Positions 10,679-20,516 are shown, counted from the first letter of the stretch. The stretch is DNA of 64,000 bases from Helicoverpa zea (GCF_022581195.2 NC_061474.1:7564001-7628000); one strand, 5' to 3'. Notes: generated from the sequence alone by a model not told the origin. Numbers and translations are program-made.

Positions 10679-11698
10679 ATGATTCGTTCACCTGATAACA
10701 AGAAGTTTCATTCCGAAACGGACATCCACTTGTCTTCTGGGACTAGCGATGAATCAAATGCTGCGAATCGTAACCCAAAACGCAGGTTAGAGTCAGAGTC
10801 GGAATGCTCGCAAGCTATAACAGCAATGGAAACGCTCTTCAAAAATATGCTTGACGAATTGAGACGTGACTTAGAGAGTGGCATTAACAAGATAAGTGAT
10901 AGCGTTGCTTCAATAAAAGACGACCTAACGTCAATTACGCAAGTCACTGCTGAGATCAAAAAGGATATTCAATCTCTACGTACCGAGCAATCAATAATAA
11001 AGCAAACTGTCTCCGACTTAGACACAAAATATAAAGATCTCACGCATGAAATTGACTATCTCAAAGATTCCATCCAATTTGTCAGTGCCGAACAGTCCGA
11101 TATTACAAATAAAGTTGCTAACTTCAGTAAAATGGTCAACCAGAACACCGAATCAAATAATACCATTCAGGAACTAACTGCTAAAATCGATTCTCTGGAG
11201 CAGAGTGCCCGGAATTGTAACATTGAAATATGCAATGTCCCCGAAAGGCGCAACGAAGACCTGGTTGCGCTAATGATAAGCATTGGTTCTGCTATACATT
11301 GCAACTTAAAACAGAGTGACTTAATATCAATTCATCGTGTTCCACATGCCCATCGAGATAACAATAAGCCCAAGAATATTATCGTAAAAATTACTACGCG
11401 TATACTACGGGATAATATTCTCAGCGCGTATCGCTTAAAGAAGGGCCTAAATACTGAACAAATTGGTTTGTCAGGTACTTCATTCCCTGTTTATATGCAT
11501 GAACACCTTACTTTGAAAAACAAAATTTTGTTTCGTGAATGCCGTGATGCAGCGAAAGCCAATAATTACCAGTTTGTGTGGGTCAAACACGGAACAATTC
11601 TCGTACGTGAAAAAGAAGGAGCCAAATCATTCGCAATTAAATATCATGCAGATATCGCTAAAATTAAGCGGGGTACCGTATCTGAAGTCACAGATTAA
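10679..11698 (+). CDS. LINE ORF1 protein (coiled coil plus FP/ORF1-like domain)
   Basis: A 339-residue protein, ATG at 10679. Residues about 15-45 are polar. Residues about 55-180 are heptad-rich and charged (for example IKKDIQSLRTEQSIIKQTV), a likely coiled coil for oligomerisation. Residues about 180-335 (from NCNIEICNVPERRNEDLVAL through YMHEHLTLKNKILFRECRDA to FVWVKHGTILVREKE) resemble the C-terminal domain shared by many insect LINE ORF1 proteins and the baculovirus FP protein family. The expected role is a nucleic-acid-binding chaperone that packages the LINE RNA with the ORF2 protein. No CCHC knuckle is visible. The frame is intact. ORF2 follows after an unusually long 550-bp gap. Confidence 0.75.
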   Translation: MIRSPDNKKFHSETDIHLSSGTSDESNAANRNPKRRLESESECSQAITAMETLFKNMLDELRRDLESGINKISDSVASIKDDLTSITQVTAEIKKDIQSLRTEQSIIKQTVSDLDTKYKDLTHEIDYLKDSIQFVSAEQSDITNKVANFSKMVNQNTESNNTIQELTAKIDSLEQSARNCNIEICNVPERRNEDLVALMISIGSAIHCNLKQSDLISIHRVPHAHRDNNKPKNIIVKITTRILRDNILSAYRLKKGLNTEQIGLSGTSFPVYMHEHLTLKNKILFRECRDAAKANNYQFVWVKHGTILVREKEGAKSFAIKYHADIAKIKRGTVSEVTD

Positions 11699-11881
11699 GG
11701 ATGTCCTTCTAAATGGCAATGACTGTTTTTATAATAAGACCAGATTTGAATTTTTACTTTGGTTCTGTGTGGTCAACTTGTTATCTCTTCGTAATTCATT
11801 CGTGTTTGTTAATATTAGTATATTTAGATATAACGTAAGGGCCAGTGTCGCATGTAATTTTACCAGTGTTTATGTTTATAT

Positions 11882-12256
11882 ATGTTGGTGCTGGCACCAT
11901 TGGTAAGCCTTACTGTCCTTATAATCATCCAGATACTGTTTAATTACACCTGCATGTATAGGTTATTGATTAAACGCATGTGTGAAATATGTCGCCGATA
12001 TTTGAATGTTCAATATTTTGTAAAAAAATATTTGATTAAACTGTTACACAGTCCATATGTTACTCTCAGTATTTGGTTTTTGAGATATTTGTTAGTATTA
12101 TATGACCTAAATAATGATATACTTGTATGTAACTTTTCCTTATTACACATGAAAGATCTCAAACATTGTACGTTGTCACTTTATTGTTGTGAAATTGATA
12201 CTTGTAATGCTGGCTTATGGTTATTATTTTGTACAACTTTCTATTTAAATGGCTAA
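11882..12256 (+). CDS. Possible small middle ORF of the LINE (doubtful)
   Basis: A 124-codon frame lies in the ORF1-ORF2 gap; its TAA (12254-12256) overlaps the ORF2 start (ATGGCTAA at 12249-12256). It would encode a very hydrophobic protein rich in Leu, Ile, Tyr and Cys. The strand is T-rich here, which by itself yields hydrophobic codons, so chance is likely. I list it because the stop-start overlap is the arrangement used for termination-reinitiation. An ORF at 11535-11906 overlaps its start in turn. Confidence 0.2.
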   Translation: MLVLAPLVSLTVLIIIQILFNYTCMYRLLIKRMCEICRRYLNVQYFVKKYLIKLLHSPYVTLSIWFLRYLLVLYDLNNDILVCNFSLLHMKDLKHCTLSLYCCEIDTCNAGLWLLFCTTFYLNG

Positions 12257-15131
12257 TAATTTGGTCACTTACTATCAAAATTGTCGTGGGATTCGCACTA
12301 AACTGCAAATATTGTATATGAACTTATTGTCTAATTGCTACGATATTATAATACTCACCGAGACCTGGTTAATACCTGAAATATCTGATAATGAGTTCAT
12401 TGATTCTCGGTACGTGGTGTACCGATGTGATCGAGATCGTATTGCCACAAATAAAAAGGATGGAGGTGGTGTCCTTGTAGCTGTATTAAAAGGTTTGCGT
12501 TCTGTTAGAATTGATAATCAATTTTCTCTAGAAGCAAACATGGAATACGTCCTAATAAAAATTCCCAGTCCATCTAAAGGAATGATACAGATCATCGGTG
12601 CGGCGTACATACCACCTAGGACACCTGAATCAATTTTCTTAAAATATTTCGATCTCCTACAGCCCATACTTGCTGACACTAATGTTGAACAATTTTATCT
12701 CCTTGGTGATTACAACCTACCAGAGGTTGACTGGATTCCATGTAGTAACCACGTATCATTGTCAGGGGTAACATGTAGTGGCAACTCTGCTACTTGTACG
12801 CACCTTGGTGCATTTTTGTCATACCTAAATGCTTGTCAATACAACACTATCAGAAATGCCAATGGAAAATTATTAGACCTGGCCATAAGTAATAACGTAT
12901 GTTCTGTTATTCCCGCCACCGACTGTTTACTGAAACTTGACAACCACCACCCACCGTTCTGTGTTTTAGTACCACATAAATTGCTCCATTCAACTATGAT
13001 TCGAAAGCCTATCAAAAAATTTAATTATTATAAAGCGGATTATGAGAAAATAAATGAAGAATTAAGTAAAATTAATTGGTATGAGCAGATTGCGTTAATA
13101 CAATCTGTAGATGAGGCAGTTAATAGATTTTATAACATTATTTTTAGCTTAATAAAATCTCACGTTCCTTTAGTCAACTCAAAATCCCCAAAATTCCCGA
13201 TGTGGTTTTCTCCATCCCTGGTACATATGTTTAAAAATAAAGCTAAAGCGTGGGTAAAATGGAAAGTATACCATAATATCTCTGACTATGAGCAGTTCTC
13301 GCTATACAGATCTAGATTTAACGCTGAGTGCAAAGCCTGCTACAAAAAATATATGGATTCGGTTGAGGACAGCATTCGTAGCAATGTGAAATATTTTTGG
13401 ACCTATGTTGCTAATCGGAAATCGTGTGGCAGCGTTCCTTCAAACGTGAAATACGGAGACAATGTTTCGGATAACCCTGAAGAAATTTGTAACTTCTTTT
13501 CTGCTTTTTTTGAGTCCGTCTATGAAAAACCGTCCACGAAAAATGTACCGTTGGGAGTGAATTCTGCTGAGCATAATTGCGTATTCAATAGGATAGAGTT
13601 GAGCACGCAGCAGATATTGAAGGCACTTAAATCTTTAGACGCCACAAAGGGTCCGGGTCCTGATGGTCTCCCAGTTGGTTTTCTTAAAGCAACGGCAGAA
13701 AACATTTGCGCTCCTATAAGTATCTTGTTTAATAAGTCACTGGCGCAGGGAATTTTCCCCGAAATATGGAAGAGTGCGAATATAACACCAATCTATAAGT
13801 CAGGCTCTAGACATGATGTGGAGAACTATCGTCCTATATCCATTATTTCAGCCCTGCCGAAACTATTTGAGAGATTAGTCCACGATACAATATATCCTGC
13901 TCTTCATCATAATATAATACATCAACAACATGGATTTGTCAAAAAACGGTCAACAACAACAAATTTGATAGCATTTACGGATTATCTTTTTAATAATATG
14001 GACTCTCGTATTCAAGTGGATGCCATTTACACTGATTTTCGAAAGGCATTTGACAAGGTTGATCATGAGTTGCTACTGGAAAAAATTTCGTTTAATGGCA
14101 TACGTGGTGATTTGCTCCGATGGTTCTCGTCGTATATTAAGAACAGAACTCAAAGGGTGGTTATTAATGGATTCAGATCAACTACTGCAATAAGCGTGAG
14201 TTCTGGTGTGCCTCAAGGCTCGATTTTGGGACCCTTATTATTTGTTTTATTTATAAATGATATCAGCACTTGTTTTATAAATTCCAAAATCCTGCTGTAT
14301 GCCGATGATCTAAAAATTTATAGACCCATTACAAAACTCGAAGACAGTAAATTATTACAGGACGATTTGGATCGCTTTAGTGAATATTGCAGGCGTAACA
14401 AACTACAATTGAGTATACCTAAATGCTGTTGTATTAGTTTTACGAAAAATAAGAATGCTATTGAATACACGTACTCTTTGGACAACAGCATATTATCGAG
14501 GATGTCACTTGTTCGTGATCTCGGGATCCTGCTTGACGATAGACTTCACCTAGATTCCCACATTAATAAAATTGTTAATAACGCATTTCGTATGTACGGC
14601 TTCGTGATGAGATCTGCGAAGGAGTTTGTTCGACCCTCCACTTATTTATACTTGTATCAGTGTTTAATAAGATCTCAACTAGAGTATGCAGTGCCGGTGT
14701 GGAATCCCTTTTACAATAAATATTCAGAACTTATAGAAAACGTCCAAAAAAAATTTATAAAAGCCATGCATTATCGTTGTTTTCACACAACAGTGTCATA
14801 CGATCAATTACGTAGAAAGTATGAATTGCTTGACTTGAAGTCGAGACGTACTCTTCTAGAGACTGTATTTTTGTATGATTTGTGTAATAATGTTTATGAT
14901 TGTATCGATATTCGGAACAAAATCTGTTATATTGTGCCTAGAACGACTGTACACCGTAAGGTTCGTACGCGGCCACCCTTTGCTGTTACCTCTTGTCGAA
15001 GTAACGCAGGTTTGCGCGCACCTTTGCGTCGACTTACTGGCAATTACAACAAGTACTTCCCGCATGTTGATATGTTTTGTCTATCGGCCAGTCAATTCAA
15101 AAATATTATAAAGAAGACAGTTAGTCAATAA
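12249..15131 (+). CDS. LINE ORF2: AP endonuclease and reverse transcriptase
   Basis: A 960-residue protein. Residues 1-240 form an apurinic endonuclease-like domain (YYQNCRGIRTK, LTETWL, GDYNLPEVDW, and DNHHPPF as the terminal D/H motif) that would nick the target strand. The reverse transcriptase spans about 440-720: GPGPDGLP, NYRPISIIS, QHGFVKKRSTT, YTDFRKAFDKVDH (catalytic Asp), GVPQGSILGPLLFVLF and the catalytic box LLYADDLKIY. The C-terminal part (about 780-960) is the usual thumb/connector with QKKFIKAMHYR. The frame is uninterrupted, and all catalytic residues I can recognise are present, so the protein could be functional. It is needed for target-primed reverse transcription of its own RNA. 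No RNase H domain was seen. Confidence 0.85.
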   Translation: MANNLVTYYQNCRGIRTKLQILYMNLLSNCYDIIILTETWLIPEISDNEFIDSRYVVYRCDRDRIATNKKDGGGVLVAVLKGLRSVRIDNQFSLEANMEYVLIKIPSPSKGMIQIIGAAYIPPRTPESIFLKYFDLLQPILADTNVEQFYLLGDYNLPEVDWIPCSNHVSLSGVTCSGNSATCTHLGAFLSYLNACQYNTIRNANGKLLDLAISNNVCSVIPATDCLLKLDNHHPPFCVLVPHKLLHSTMIRKPIKKFNYYKADYEKINEELSKINWYEQIALIQSVDEAVNRFYNIIFSLIKSHVPLVNSKSPKFPMWFSPSLVHMFKNKAKAWVKWKVYHNISDYEQFSLYRSRFNAECKACYKKYMDSVEDSIRSNVKYFWTYVANRKSCGSVPSNVKYGDNVSDNPEEICNFFSAFFESVYEKPSTKNVPLGVNSAEHNCVFNRIELSTQQILKALKSLDATKGPGPDGLPVGFLKATAENICAPISILFNKSLAQGIFPEIWKSANITPIYKSGSRHDVENYRPISIISALPKLFERLVHDTIYPALHHNIIHQQHGFVKKRSTTTNLIAFTDYLFNNMDSRIQVDAIYTDFRKAFDKVDHELLLEKISFNGIRGDLLRWFSSYIKNRTQRVVINGFRSTTAISVSSGVPQGSILGPLLFVLFINDISTCFINSKILLYADDLKIYRPITKLEDSKLLQDDLDRFSEYCRRNKLQLSIPKCCCISFTKNKNAIEYTYSLDNSILSRMSLVRDLGILLDDRLHLDSHINKIVNNAFRMYGFVMRSAKEFVRPSTYLYLYQCLIRSQLEYAVPVWNPFYNKYSELIENVQKKFIKAMHYRCFHTTVSYDQLRRKYELLDLKSRRTLLETVFLYDLCNNVYDCIDIRNKICYIVPRTTVHRKVRTRPPFAVTSCRSNAGLRAPLRRLTGNYNKYFPHVDMFCLSASQFKNIIKKTVSQ

Positions 15132-15340
15132 AAACCAGTATTTTTTATCTATAAGTATAGTATAGTATAGCTTTTAGGTTCATATTTTTTAATAACTGTT
15201 AGCAAATAAGCCTGTTTAATGTATTTTGTGGAAAATGTCGTTGGTAACACATTTGTTCATAATTGCTTGTATTTACCTATATCATGTCAAAATGTAATGT
15301 GTCACTGTTTTTTTTCCCAAATAAATAAAATAAAATAAAA
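15132..15340 (+). other. LINE 3' UTR and A-rich repeat tail
   Basis: AT-rich 3' UTR of about 190 bp ending in aaataaataaaataaaataa, the simple-repeat tail expected of a Jockey/CR1-type LINE. It also contains aataaa-like signals. Confidence 0.6.
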
Positions 15341-15850
15341 TAAAAACTTGACACTCAGGTGTATGCCTGAAAGCACTATTTAACAGTGAAAGTTTGGAGT
15401 TGGCCTGATGATGGAGACCAGAGAGGGTCGAGGGAACTCGACAACGGAATATGTAAACTACCTCGTGTTTGTGCTTATATTATTTGTATTGACGAGACCT
15501 TTGCAACAGTGAAGGTTTGGAGCTGACCTGATGATGGAGACCAGAGAAAGTCGAGGGAACTCGACAACTGAATATGTAAAATACCTCGTATTTGGGCTTA
15601 TATTCTTTGTATTGATGAAAACTTTCCACTTATATGGATAGTAACAACTATTCGTATCACTGGAAAGCTGTAAATAAAAAACTTTTTTACAAAAAAATTA
15701 AACCGACTTCCAAAAACATAATTTTAGGTGCATCGGCCTAAAAGTCAGTGGCAAAATTAACTTAGTAACATTCATTAGACACCGACTTTTTAGTGTTTTT
15801 TTTTTTAGGTGTTTTTGGAAGTCGGTTTAATTTTTTTGTAAAAAAGTTTT
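15341..15850 (+). mobile_element. Foldback repeat, copy 1, right part
   Basis: Resumes at taaaaacttgacactcaggt. Contains two tandem units of about 123 bp (starting near 15389 and 15512), each with tgatggagaccagag and gtcgagggaactcgac, itself a 6-bp-stem hairpin. A terminal inverted repeat follows: arms at about 15680-15720 (aaattaaaccgacttccaaa) and 15811-15850 (ttggaagtcggtttaattt) around gcatcggcctaaaagtc. The outer end matches the inverse of the left end at 9557. Non-coding. Confidence 0.7.
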
Positions 15851-15866
15851 TTTCAAAACAGTCTAA

Positions 15867-16082
15867 TTATTTCTTCTTCTTCTTCTTGGCGAGTCGATGG
15901 CAACTTAAAATTTTGGAGGCCCAATATTTCACTACGCATACGGCATTGTCAGTAGCGTTGTAAAGGTCCTCCACTATGCAGCTGTCGGGGCATAGTGGGC
16001 AGCATAGAAGGTGCCGCATGGTTTGTGGTATGGCACCAATAATTTCATTTGAATTATTCCTGAGACTATCGTGATCAAACAA
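15867..16082 (-). pseudogene. C-terminal scrap of a retrotransposon ORF
   Basis: The minus strand reads 71 residues containing TMRHLLCCPLCPDSC, then IVEDLYNATDNAV and VVKYWASK. A conserved Cys/His end like this (HLL-CPLC) is familiar from the C-terminus of insect LINE polymerases. It ends in a run of aag repeats (15867-15888 on the plus strand as ttc repeats), a plausible 3' tail. Only the last ~70 codons survive. Unrelated in sequence to the other LINEs here. Confidence 0.4.
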
Positions 16083-16755
16083 ACTCTTCGGTTTTATGAT
16101 ATTATCTTTAGATTTTATCGTATGCTGATAGATTAAATTCTGACATATCCAGAGTCCTTTTTAGTTAAACCCTCAAAGTTGAACAACCTTAAATTCTAAG
16201 ATTTTCAGATTATCCACCAAGTATACACCCAAGGTAAACTAAAAATACCTAATACGATCCTTTTAATATTATCTTCTACACAATAAATGGAAATCACGTA
16301 AAATATAATATTAGAGTTATATCAAATATTAGTTTGATTCATTTTTAATGTCGGCTAAGACTATTGTCCATTGAGTACGAAGATACCCTTTGTGTTTGCA
16401 GACTTTGATCACGTGGTAAACAGAAACAGAAGTTTAATTCAGGAAAACTTTGAAAAATGTCCTCGAAAATGTTTGATTAGTAAATATGGTTCTTGTCAAA
16501 CTTTTTGGCATCAATGAATACTGCGCGACTCGGAGTTTGATTGCTGGCTACCGTTGTCAAAATCTGTGATGTGCTAAAGACCGATATTGATATTTTTCAC
16601 TTTCCACATTAGACACTTTAATATCGCTGGTAGGCTACAACATGCTTATGACAACAAAATATGGGGGAAGACTTGTCGCCACCCATGGGACAACACAAGC
16701 TAAGAAAAATAAAACAGTGTTTTGAAGGTCGGTTCAATTGCAGGCCCTAAGGTTT
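16083..16755. other. Spacer, nothing recognised
   Basis: AT-rich, no gene supported. Confidence 0.4.
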
Positions 16756-16925
16756 AATCATCATCAGCCTTTTTCAGTCCTACTGCAGATTCCAGGCCTC
16801 CTTTCTGCTGAGGGATTGCACTCAAGGTTTTCACAAGATGTTTTTAGTTATTTACTCAGTTATCGGTGTCCAAGATACTCGACAACTATAATACAGTTAA
16901 TCTTCTTTACTTACCTGTCTATTGG
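16756..16925 (-). mobile_element. SINE family 2, degenerate copy
   Basis: The plus strand reads tcatcatcagcctttttcag, then ctgcagattccaggcctcc. This is a decayed reverse complement of the SINE 2 tail, here with the gatgatga end shared with RTE family A. Later parts (gttttcacaagatgttttta, atcggtgtccaagata) match its body. Confidence 0.5.
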
Positions 16926-17123
16926 CCTAAATGTCCTATTCTAGAATATCGAGAGCTTATTGATTCTTTACGGGGATAAAAGGAAAAGTAAGGGTGCTTA
17001 TTTTTCTGCAAGATGTTAGAACTACGGAGATCCTATTGTGCGATAGACAGCTTAAGAGATCTTGACCTGATGGCATAAACAGTATTTTAGATTTAGATAG
17101 AAGGAAATTATTTTCGTTTATTT

Positions 17124-20100
17124 AGCTGAGATTGCTATTGCCTATTGCCGTGGGACGCCGGCTTAGAATTGCGCTCCCCCCAAATCATCCCGTGGGTGTC
17201 GTAAGAGGCGACTAAGGGACAAACCGGAGGTCGGGCAGCAGCGTCCTCCGCGTACTGCATACCCTCACTGCGATCGCCAACCCGCCTGCCAAGCGTGGCG
17301 ATTAAAGGCAATTGCCCCCCAATGAGAAGCACAGAAACCAGGCCCCCAGTCCCCGGCAGCTCCGCTATCCCTGGCGCGGGTAGCGGTCAAGGTAACGGCG
17401 GAGCAGGGGGTGCTAAGAATCTCCGGAAGAGATCCGGCTACCCACCCCCACGACGACTGGCCCTGGTAACACACAACATACGCACATTGAGGACTGACGA
17501 AAAGATCTGCGAGCTGGAAGAGGAGTTGAGCAAGTTACATTGGGACATTATGGGGTTATGCGAAGTCCGTAGAGAGGGAGAGGACACCGTAACCCTGAAG
17601 TCTGGTAACTTGCTCTACTACCGGGAGGGAGACCAAAAGTCCCAAGGTGGTGTCGGGTTTCTCGTTCACAAGTCCCTCGTAAGCAACATAACAACCATCG
17701 ACAGTGTGTCGAACAGGGTGATATACCTAATACTCAGAATATCCGAAAGATATTCGCTGAAGGTCATTCAGGTATACGCACCGACCTCGTCACACTCCGA
17801 TGATGAGGTGGAGACTATGTATGAGGACGTAAGTAGGGCCATACATAGTTCCAAAACCCACTTCACTGTTGTTATGGGGGATTTTAACGCTAGGTTGGGC
17901 AAGAAAAGCGGTGATGAGTTGAGAGTGGGGCAATTTGGATATGGGCAACGGAACCATAGGGGACAGAGGCTGGCTGACTTTCTGGAGAAAGAGGAACTCT
18001 TCATGATGAACTCTTTCTTCCAGAAGCCGCCTCACAGGAAATGGACCTGGTTGAGTCCCGATGGTTTCACGAGAAACGAGATAGACTTCTTCATGACCGA
18101 CAAGAGACGGATATTCAGTGATGTCTCTGTGATCAACAGGGTAAAAACCGGAAGCGATCACCGAATCGTAAGAGCCTCACTGAATATCAATGTTAAACTT
18201 GAAAGGTCCAGTCTGATGAAGTCTACGCTCCGACCTACTCGGTCCCATATTCAAAACCCGGAAAGCTTTCAACTCGAGCTCTCTAATCGCTTTGCTTGCC
18301 TTGAGAACTTAGTGTCAGTGGACGAGATCAACGACGGAATAGTGGAAACTGTCCGCACGGTAGGGTCTAAGTTTTTTAGACCCTGCCGTAAAAATAGGCC
18401 TCAAAAACTAACCGAGCAAACCTTAAACCTCATGGCTGAACGACGCTTGCTACAGTTGCAGTCTTCCCATGATGCGAAGTCATATAGGCAGCTCAATAGA
18501 CGAATATCCAAATCCTTGCGACACGATCTGCGTCTCTTTAATACGAATCGTGTTAAAGAGACCATACAGCGAAACCAAGGCTCCAAAGTGTTCGCAAAGG
18601 ACAAGTCTATTGGGCAAAGCCAGATGACTAAGCTGAAACGGGAGGATGGCAGCATAGCGTCGACCAAGGCAGAGGTTTTAGGCGAGATCGAGAGGTTCTA
18701 TGGACAGTTATACACTTCGGTCGCAAAGTCCGTTGACAGCTTGGCAGGAGATCCAAGAGCCAAGCTGTCCCGACATTATACCGAAGATATCCCGGACATC
18801 AGTCTGTACGAGATTAGGATGGCCCTGAAGCAGCTTAAGAACAACAAGGCGCCGGGTGAGGACGGAATCACTTCAGAGCTTCTGAGAGCGGGTGGAACAC
18901 CGGCACTTAAAGTCCTCCAGAAGCTCTTTAACTGCGTCCTGTCCGAGGGCAAAACGCCTGAAGCATGGAGCAGGGGTGTGGTGGTGTTGTTCTTCAAAAA
19001 AGGTGACAACAGCCTATTGAAGAACTACAGACCCATCACACTTCTAAGCCATGTTTATAAGCTGTTTTCAAGGGTTATCACGAACCGTCTCGAGCACAGG
19101 CTTGATGACTTCCAGCCTCCCGAACAAGCCGGTTTCCGAAGAGGCTTTAGTACCATAGACCACATCCATACGCTGCGGCAAGTTATACAGAAGACCGAGG
19201 AGTATAACTTGCCATTATGCTTAGCGTTTGTGGACTATGAGAAAGCCTTTGATTCGGTGGAAACATGGGCGGTACTTGAGTCACTCCAACGATGCCATAT
19301 TGACTATCGGTACATCGAGGTGTTGAAGTGTTTGTATAATAACGCCACCATGTCGGTCCGAGTACAGGAGCATAGCACGAAGCCGATTCCATTGAGAAGA
19401 GGCGTAAGACAGGGGGACGTAATCTCCCCGAAACTGTTTACTGCCGCAATGGAAGACGCCTTCAAGCTCCTGGAATGGCAAGGACTTGGCATCAACATCA
19501 ACGGCGAATACATCACTCACCTTCGGTTTGCCGACGACATCGTAGTCATGGCAAAGTCGATGGAGGAACTCAGTATGATGCTCGAGGGCCTCGACCGAGT
19601 TTCACAACGGGTGGGCCTGAAAATGAACATGGACAAGACGAAAATTATGTCAAATGTCCATGTTCAGCCCACCCCAGTCTCTGTTGGAAGCTCGGTACTC
19701 GAAGTTGTTGACTCATATATCTACCTAGGACAAGTAGTCCAATTAGGTAGGTCCAACTTCGAGAAAGAGGTCAACCGCCGAATCCAACTCGGCTGGGCAG
19801 CGTTCGGGAAACTACGCAATGTCTTTTCGTCCGACATACCTCAGTGCCTCAAGACGAAAGTCTTCAACCAATGTGTGTTACCAGTGATGACTTACGGCAC
19901 CGAAACGTGGTCTCTCACTATCGGCCTCATCTCAAAGCTCAAAGTCGCTCAACGAGCTATGGAGAGGGCTATGCTCGGTGTTTCTCTACGTGATCGAATC
20001 CGAAACGAGGAGATCCGTAGACGAACCAAAGTGACCGATATAGCCCACCGGATTAGCAAGTTGAAGTGGCAATGGGCAGGCCATATTGCTCGCAGAGCAG

Positions 20101-20315
20101 ATGGCAGATGGGGCCGAAAAGTGCTGGAGTGGAGACCACGGACTAGCAAGCGCAGCGTAGGACGTCCACCAACGAGGTGGACAGACGACCTTATAAAGGT
20201 CGCCGGAAGACGCTGGATGCAGGTCGCTTCCAACAGGTATCTGTGGAGATCAAAGGGGGAGGCCTATGTTCAGCAGTGGACGTCCTATGGCTGAGATGAT
20301 GATGAGCTGAGATTG
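17124..20315 (+). mobile_element. Full-length RTE-type LINE (family A) with 11-bp duplication
   Basis: The duplication agctgagattg is at 17124-17134 and 20305-20315, so the element is 17135-20304 (3170 bp). The 5' UTR begins ctattgcctattgccgtggg. A single long ORF ends at 20294, and the 3' UTR is only about 10 bp, made of gat repeats; both are RTE hallmarks. Four 5'-truncated copies of the family occur in this window (25695-27077, 27981-28034, 51780-52133, 57810-57977). Being full-length with an open ORF and a perfect duplication, it looks young. Confidence 0.9.
17322..20294 (+). CDS. RTE LINE polyprotein: AP endonuclease and reverse transcriptase
   Basis: I take the ATG at 17322 (990 residues); the frame is open from 17205 and a GTG at 17295 would add nine residues. 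After a Pro/Gly-rich leader, the endonuclease has HNIRTLRTDEK, LCEVRREG, VYAPTSS, MGDFNARLG (about residue 185), NEIDFFMTD and SDHRIVRAS (about 278). The reverse transcriptase has KNNKAPGEDGITSELLR, NYRPITLLSHVYKLFSRVIT, QAGFRRGFSTIDH, AFVDYEKAFDSVE (about 635), RRGVRQGDVISPKLF and the catalytic FADDIVVM (about 735). A basic C-terminal segment includes WQWAGHIARR and GRPPTRWTDD. No stop or frameshift. Its role is target-primed reverse transcription; it may also mobilise SINE family 2, which shares its 3' end. Confidence 0.9.
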   Translation: MRSTETRPPVPGSSAIPGAGSGQGNGGAGGAKNLRKRSGYPPPRRLALVTHNIRTLRTDEKICELEEELSKLHWDIMGLCEVRREGEDTVTLKSGNLLYYREGDQKSQGGVGFLVHKSLVSNITTIDSVSNRVIYLILRISERYSLKVIQVYAPTSSHSDDEVETMYEDVSRAIHSSKTHFTVVMGDFNARLGKKSGDELRVGQFGYGQRNHRGQRLADFLEKEELFMMNSFFQKPPHRKWTWLSPDGFTRNEIDFFMTDKRRIFSDVSVINRVKTGSDHRIVRASLNINVKLERSSLMKSTLRPTRSHIQNPESFQLELSNRFACLENLVSVDEINDGIVETVRTVGSKFFRPCRKNRPQKLTEQTLNLMAERRLLQLQSSHDAKSYRQLNRRISKSLRHDLRLFNTNRVKETIQRNQGSKVFAKDKSIGQSQMTKLKREDGSIASTKAEVLGEIERFYGQLYTSVAKSVDSLAGDPRAKLSRHYTEDIPDISLYEIRMALKQLKNNKAPGEDGITSELLRAGGTPALKVLQKLFNCVLSEGKTPEAWSRGVVVLFFKKGDNSLLKNYRPITLLSHVYKLFSRVITNRLEHRLDDFQPPEQAGFRRGFSTIDHIHTLRQVIQKTEEYNLPLCLAFVDYEKAFDSVETWAVLESLQRCHIDYRYIEVLKCLYNNATMSVRVQEHSTKPIPLRRGVRQGDVISPKLFTAAMEDAFKLLEWQGLGININGEYITHLRFADDIVVMAKSMEELSMMLEGLDRVSQRVGLKMNMDKTKIMSNVHVQPTPVSVGSSVLEVVDSYIYLGQVVQLGRSNFEKEVNRRIQLGWAAFGKLRNVFSSDIPQCLKTKVFNQCVLPVMTYGTETWSLTIGLISKLKVAQRAMERAMLGVSLRDRIRNEEIRRRTKVTDIAHRISKLKWQWAGHIARRADGRWGRKVLEWRPRTSKRSVGRPPTRWTDDLIKVAGRRWMQVASNRYLWRSKGEAYVQQWTSYG

Positions 20316-20389
20316 AGAGGGAATTGAGGGTAAGAAAGTAGTGTGAAAGGTGTGTATGTCTATTTACACGCTTTTTATTAGCTTCACCT

Positions 20390-20516
20390 GTATGTTTGTA
20401 ACCGACTTCTTTGGGCGTGATTTTGACCCACTTTAAACGGCCAGATTTCGTTCAAACTTTGTAGATTTATTGAGGACCGATGACAATACACTAATTTGAT
20501 AAAATTATTCCATTTT
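20390..20516 (+). repeat. Dispersed lepidopteran repeat fragment
   Basis: Reads tatgtttgtaaccgacttct, then ttgggcgtgattttgaccca, and cgttcaaactttgtagattt. This is a familiar lepidopteran repeat, probably part of a Helitron-like or foldback family. It joins directly onto the foldback repeat at 20517. Confidence 0.4.

Larger units (their letters stand above)
9763..15340 (+). mobile_element. Two-ORF LINE (Jockey/CR1-type group), apparently full length
   Basis: Boundaries come from the interrupted foldback repeat: taaaaac at 9756-9762 is repeated at 15341-15347 as target duplication. The element starts acattcgtcgttcg, encodes ORF1 (10679-11698) and ORF2 (12249-15131), and ends in an aaata/aaaat simple-repeat tail (15319-15340). 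The 5' UTR hosts a SINE at 10111-10500. Without the SINE and its duplicated target it is about 5.2 kb. Both ORFs are open. A pentameric A-rich tail and an ORF1 without a visible zinc knuckle fit the Jockey/CR1/L2 superfamily; the exact clade needs a tree. Confidence 0.8.

Noticed and set aside
17768..20233. Several 70-120-codon minus-strand frames within the RTE ORF
   Set aside because: They are shadows of the intact plus-strand polyprotein.
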